Shown here: piece after piece, positions 61,133 through 64,000 of the stretch
How positions within the stretch are numbered: the first letter of the stretch is position 1
How the letters are laid out: every line of letters begins with the position of its first letter
Assembly: GCA_934359255.1 (NCBI GenBank)
Contig: CAKRLG010000006.1
Coordinates: forward strand, 92,118-156,117
Direction: 5' to 3'
DNA from: an uncultured Ruminococcus sp.
GTDB lineage: Bacteria > Bacillota > Clostridia > Lachnospirales > Lachnospiraceae
DNA length: 64,000 nt
Notes under the pieces: model-generated
Told to the model about the DNA's origin: nothing
Seen by the model: only the letters and a program-made list of their open reading frames with translations
Database searches by the model: none
Program-made: the position numbers and the translations under genes

Positions 61133-63028
61133 TTATTTCTTCTTTGATTTCTCTCCTGTTTCCTGATACTGATATGTCGCTACAATTTCTTTTACTGACT
61201 CACGGATATAATTTCCATCCTGATAGGCCTCTTTTTTCAGTTGTTCCAACTGTTTTAAAAATTTTTCCTGATCAAACTCCAGCGGCTTTCCGATAAAAAT
61301 TTTTTCATGTGCAGTTTTTCGCAACCCTTCTTCGGCCATCAGAAGCTCCTCATACAGTTTTTCTCCCGGGCGAAGTCCTGTATATTGGATCTTAATATCT
61401 TCATCAGGTCGCAATCCGGAAAGCTTGATCAGATTTCTTGCCAGATCATCGATTCGCATCGGCTCTCCCATGTCCAACACAAAAATCTCCCCACCTTTTG
61501 CGTATGCTCCTGCCTGTAATACTAAAGAAACTGCCTCCGGAATTGTCATAAAATAGCGAATAATATTTTTATCTGTTACAGTTACCGGACCGCCTTCTTC
61601 TATTTGTTTTCGAAACAATGGAATAACGCTTCCGTTACTTCCTAACACATTACCAAACCGTACTGCCACAAATTCTGTCTCACAGGTTGTATTCAGTGTC
61701 TGTATGATCATTTCACAGATTCTTTTTGACGCTCCCATAATATTGGTAGGGTTTACTGCTTTATCCGTAGAAATCAGTATAAAACGTTTGCACCCATTTT
61801 CAGAAGCAGCCCGCGCTGTATTTAGTGTACCAAAAACATTATTTTTGATTGCTTCATTTGGACTATTTTCCATAAGAGGTACATGCTTATGTGCCGCTGC
61901 GTGATATACAAGTTCCGGCTGATATTTCTGAAAAATGCTACTGATTCTATGAGTATTTCTCACTGAACCGATCAAAACAACCAGATTCATTTCCGGATAA
62001 TCATGTTTTAATTCCTGTTGAATATCATATACTGTATTTTCATAAATATCCACGATTACAAGCAAGGCAGGATGATGTGCTGCTATCTGGCGGCAAAGCT
62101 CGCTGCCAATAGATCCGCCCCCTCCGGTAATCAATACTCTTTTATCCTGTACATATTGCAGTACAGACTCCAGGTCCGTCTCTACGGGGTCTCTTCCTAA
62201 CAGATCTTCAATTTCTACTTCCCGCAACTTTGCTATGCTTACTTCTTCATTGATCAGCTGATAAACCCCTGGAAGAATCCGAAGTTTACAGCCACTGTCT
62301 TTGCAGATTTCCAGAAGAGCTTTCCGATCCTTTGGGGGCATCGTAGGGATGGCTATAATAATTTCCTGTACCTTATAACGTTTTACAGCCTCTAAAATCT
62401 CCTCTCTTCCCCCTATAATTGGAATACCCAGAAGTTTCGTATTCTTTTTCTGCGGATTATCATCGATCACACATACCACTTTATTACTTAAGTGGTAACT
62501 GGATTGAAGTTCTTTGATAATCAGCGTTCCGGCATCCCCCGCTCCAATTACCATGGTAATAATAGGTTTTTCCAGATGATCTGTATATACTTTCTGCTTG
62601 AAAATACGAAGCAGTCTATACGAAAACCTCCCTGCCATCATAAGTGGTAATAATACCAACAAATACAGAATATAGTAGGATCTTGGAAGATGGTATCCCA
62701 TCATATACATTCCCACCAGTTGAAACATCGCTGATACTATACATGATAAAACCAAGTTTAAAAGCTCTGTAACGCTGGCATACCGCCACAGACTTTCATA
62801 CAAACTGAACAGTGCAAAAATAATCAGCGTACAACCTATATTAATCGGTGTATAATGAATCATTGACTCAAGAAATGGTTTCCTTATCATTCCCGGATGG
62901 AATTCAAATCGAATCAACAATGCCGTATACTCTGAAATCCCAATAACAAGAATGTCATACAATATAAGCAAGGAAACTCGTATTCGTTTTTTAGGATTTT
63001 TCAATCCTTTTATTGTTCTTATCCACAT
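61133..63028 (-). CDS. Nucleotide-sugar 4,6-dehydratase, CapD/WbpM/FlaA1 type
   Basis: A 631-residue membrane-linked enzyme that dehydrates UDP-GlcNAc at C4-C6 (and C5 in some relatives). It has four N-terminal membrane helices (about 20-120), a first Rossmann domain (MVIGAGDAGTLIIKELQ) and the catalytic SDR domain (TGGGGSIGSELCRQI, HAAAHKHVPLME, ISTDKAVNPTNIMGASKR with Tyr-replaced-by-Met of the long-form subgroup, VRFGNVLGSNGSVIPLF). Start MWIRTIKG; ribosome binding site weak. It is followed by a strong terminator and then the teichoic-acid-type operon, suggesting that an amino-deoxy sugar is used in the linkage or chain. Confidence 0.92.
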   Translation of the reverse strand: MWIRTIKGLKNPKKRIRVSLLILYDILVIGISEYTALLIRFEFHPGMIRKPFLESMIHYTPINIGCTLIIFALFSLYESLWRYASVTELLNLVLSCIVSAMFQLVGMYMMGYHLPRSYYILYLLVLLPLMMAGRFSYRLLRIFKQKVYTDHLEKPIITMVIGAGDAGTLIIKELQSSYHLSNKVVCVIDDNPQKKNTKLLGIPIIGGREEILEAVKRYKVQEIIIAIPTMPPKDRKALLEICKDSGCKLRILPGVYQLINEEVSIAKLREVEIEDLLGRDPVETDLESVLQYVQDKRVLITGGGGSIGSELCRQIAAHHPALLVIVDIYENTVYDIQQELKHDYPEMNLVVLIGSVRNTHRISSIFQKYQPELVYHAAAHKHVPLMENSPNEAIKNNVFGTLNTARAASENGCKRFILISTDKAVNPTNIMGASKRICEMIIQTLNTTCETEFVAVRFGNVLGSNGSVIPLFRKQIEEGGPVTVTDKNIIRYFMTIPEAVSLVLQAGAYAKGGEIFVLDMGEPMRIDDLARNLIKLSGLRPDEDIKIQYTGLRPGEKLYEELLMAEEGLRKTAHEKIFIGKPLEFDQEKFLKQLEQLKKEAYQDGNYIRESVKEIVATYQYQETGEKSKKK

Positions 63029-63298
63029 AATTTTCTCTATTCTTTCTGTTACTAATCAGAATCTTTTATCCATCCCATTATACCCTTTTCCATTTCAGTC
63101 CGCAATCCCATACTCCTTTTTCTCCTGTTTTCCCTGTCTTTTTAAGGAAAAAACGACATTCTGTATCCTTTTTGAACTTTTTTCAGTTTTTTATAATTTT
63201 TTTTGACATAAATAGTGATTTCTCCGTGTTATTAGTATAAGGAAAACACACACAGACACATACAGACCAACAACCCAATCTTAAGAAAGGAGATTCCT

Positions 63299-63649
63299 AT
63301 GGTAAATACAAAAATAATTGCAGATCTTCCGATTGAACTTGGAATCAAAAGAACTTACAAAGGTTACTTTTTCCTGATTGCCGCACTGGAACTCGCTATC
63401 ACTGATCAGAAAAATTTACTCTACATGAGTAAATCTATTTTCCCGGTTATTGCGGCGCGTTATGGAACTACATACAGTTGTATTGAACGTAACATCCGAA
63501 CAGCAATCAACGCCTGTTGGAATTCGCCAAATCGTGAAAAACTGCTGGCAATGTCTCCTTATCCACTACAGAAAGCTCCTTCCGTAACCGCTTTTATTGA
63601 TATTCTGTATTGGTATCTGAAAAATCAGGAAGGCGGTAGTTTGTATTAA
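63299..63649 (+). CDS. Stand-alone Spo0A C-terminal-type DNA-binding protein
   Basis: A 116-residue protein resembling only the DNA-binding effector domain of Spo0A. FPVIAARYGTTYSCIERNIR corresponds to the recognition-helix stretch (pattern [21 protein letters not shown], from memory of Spo0A), followed by TAINACWNSPN. No receiver domain precedes it, so it cannot be switched by phosphorylation in the usual way. AAAGGAG lies before the ATG. A TTGACA at 63203-63208 may be its -35 box; it also overlaps TTTGACA, one base off the Spo0A box TTCGACA. The -10 is unclear. It is divergent from the dehydratase gene and may regulate the surface locus (inference). Confidence 0.75.
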   Translation: MVNTKIIADLPIELGIKRTYKGYFFLIAALELAITDQKNLLYMSKSIFPVIAARYGTTYSCIERNIRTAINACWNSPNREKLLAMSPYPLQKAPSVTAFIDILYWYLKNQEGGSLY

Positions 63650-63927
63650 ACCGTTTTGTCGATAGTAAACTGGTTCCAGTTTATTCATCATATTTCAAGA
63701 GAAGACTGCATGTCCTACTCGATAACTGTAGACTTGTACAGGTTCTAATCTACAGATCTTTCCCGTCTGACCTGCCCGTCGGAAACAAAAACATTTCTGT
63801 AATATTCTATTGCATATAGAGAATTTAACCGAAAAGACATTGTATCTTTTAGGAACAGTTATTTTTTTGAATGTCGGGAAGATGGTCGGATAATTTTCAT
63901 TATCTGGCTATCTTTCCATTCCTTGTA
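63650..63927. other. Non-coding stretch between Spo0A-like gene and group II intron
   Basis: No gene supported. It holds TTGTCGAT at 63657-63664 (near a Spo0A box), CCTACTCGAT at 63714-63723 (the same 10 bases that end the intron, inverted), a 7-bp hairpin CTGTAGA/TCTACAG (63726-63755), and a long imperfect hairpin at 63877-63917 of about 18 pairs with one bulge and several G-U pairs. Confidence 0.6.
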
Positions 63928-64000
63928 ATCGAGTAGGAGGCGGTGACTAACCGCCGTCCTCTCACACCACCGTGCGTACCGTTCGGTACACGGCGGTTTC
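63928..64000 (-). mobile_element. 3' end of a group II intron (partial, continues beyond window)
   Basis: Read on the minus strand from the window edge: a domain V-like hairpin (CCGCCGTGTACC, GAAC loop, GGTACGCACGGTGG), then GTGAGAGG, then a domain VI-like hairpin (GGCGGT, TAGT, CACCGCC) and the intron end CTACTCGAT. This order and these sequences are typical of bacterial group II introns that encode a reverse transcriptase-maturase. The 3' junction is placed at 63928 on the pattern of an AY end; the exact base is an estimate. The reverse transcriptase gene would lie to the right of the window. Confidence 0.72.

Noticed and set aside
63203..63241. Confident promoter for the Spo0A-like gene
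   Set aside because: TTGACA is present, but the nearest -10-like sequences (TATTAG, TATAAG) are 21 and 27 nt away.
1..64000. CRISPR array, rRNA operon, prophage or plasmid origin
   Set aside because: No regularly spaced short repeats, no rRNA sequence, and no integrase, terminase or replication genes were found.

Overview
The window looks like a chromosomal segment of a low-to-mid GC Clostridia, most likely a Lachnospiraceae gut anaerobe. The grounds are strong AGGAG-type ribosome binding sites, TTGACA/TATAAT promoters, Gram-positive lipoproteins, LytR-CpsA-Psr (LCP) ligases, a teichoic-acid-like gene set, choline-binding-type wall repeats and a lone Spo0A-type DNA-binding domain. No species can be assigned from this sequence alone. 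Almost everything from about 12.7 kb to 63 kb concerns making, exporting and modifying cell-surface glycopolymers.

Layout. 1-5.5 kb: three identical tRNA-Leu(CAG) genes, two with near-perfect promoters, frame a leftward group of four envelope genes (HEAT-repeat lipoprotein, second lipoprotein, DUF3592-like protein, double zinc-ribbon membrane protein). 5.6-12.7 kb: housekeeping and protein quality control on the minus strand: a GH13 alpha-glucosidase, purine nucleoside phosphorylase overlapping a zinc-ribbon protein, a ClpX-type unfoldase, a long inverted repeat, and an HtrA-type membrane protease. 12.8-25.9 kb: the first glycopolymer block, also minus strand: GT2 enzymes, two tandem LCP ligases, a WbaP-type initiating transferase with two tandem promoters, a double-GT2 protein, an RffA/WecE-like sugar aminotransferase, an SMR-type heteromeric flippase pair, a Wzx-type flippase, a GT2 and a LicD transferase. 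26.0-29.2 kb: a divergent plus-strand pair, a polyprenyl-phosphate glycosyltransferase and a DegT/ATP-grasp fusion.

29.3-44.7 kb: an ABC-transporter-dependent polysaccharide block (minus): rmlC, a Wzm permease with an unusual extracytoplasmic extension, Wzt, an 1889-residue multidomain glycosyltransferase, an 816-residue double GT2, then GtrA and two DUF2142-like polytopic membrane proteins. 44.9-53.6 kb: a secreted phosphocholine-esterase-like protein with choline-binding-type repeats, a DacF/PBP5-type carboxypeptidase, and a plus-strand set of a repeat-bearing membrane protein, two GT2 enzymes and a DUF2304 protein. 53.6-63.0 kb: a teichoic-acid-type operon (minus): CapD/FlaA1-type dehydratase, a phosphoglycosyltransferase fused to a GT2, TagD, three CDP-glycerol glycerophosphotransferases and the TagGH exporter. 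63.3-64.0 kb: a stand-alone Spo0A C-terminal-type DNA-binding protein and the 3' end of a group II intron that runs out of the window.

Working model (inference): at least two polymers are built here, a rhamnose-containing polysaccharide exported by Wzm/Wzt and a poly(glycerol-phosphate) polymer exported by TagGH. The LCP proteins could ligate them to peptidoglycan. LicD could add a phospho-substituent such as phosphocholine, and the Pce-like secreted enzyme could remove it while docking on it. The most unusual items are the Pce-like enzyme with a large insertion splitting its catalytic domain, the 1889-residue enzyme, the DegT/ATP-grasp fusion with an internal start signal, the permease extension, the long inverted repeat, and three intra-operon terminators that each lie directly in front of the next gene's ribosome binding site.
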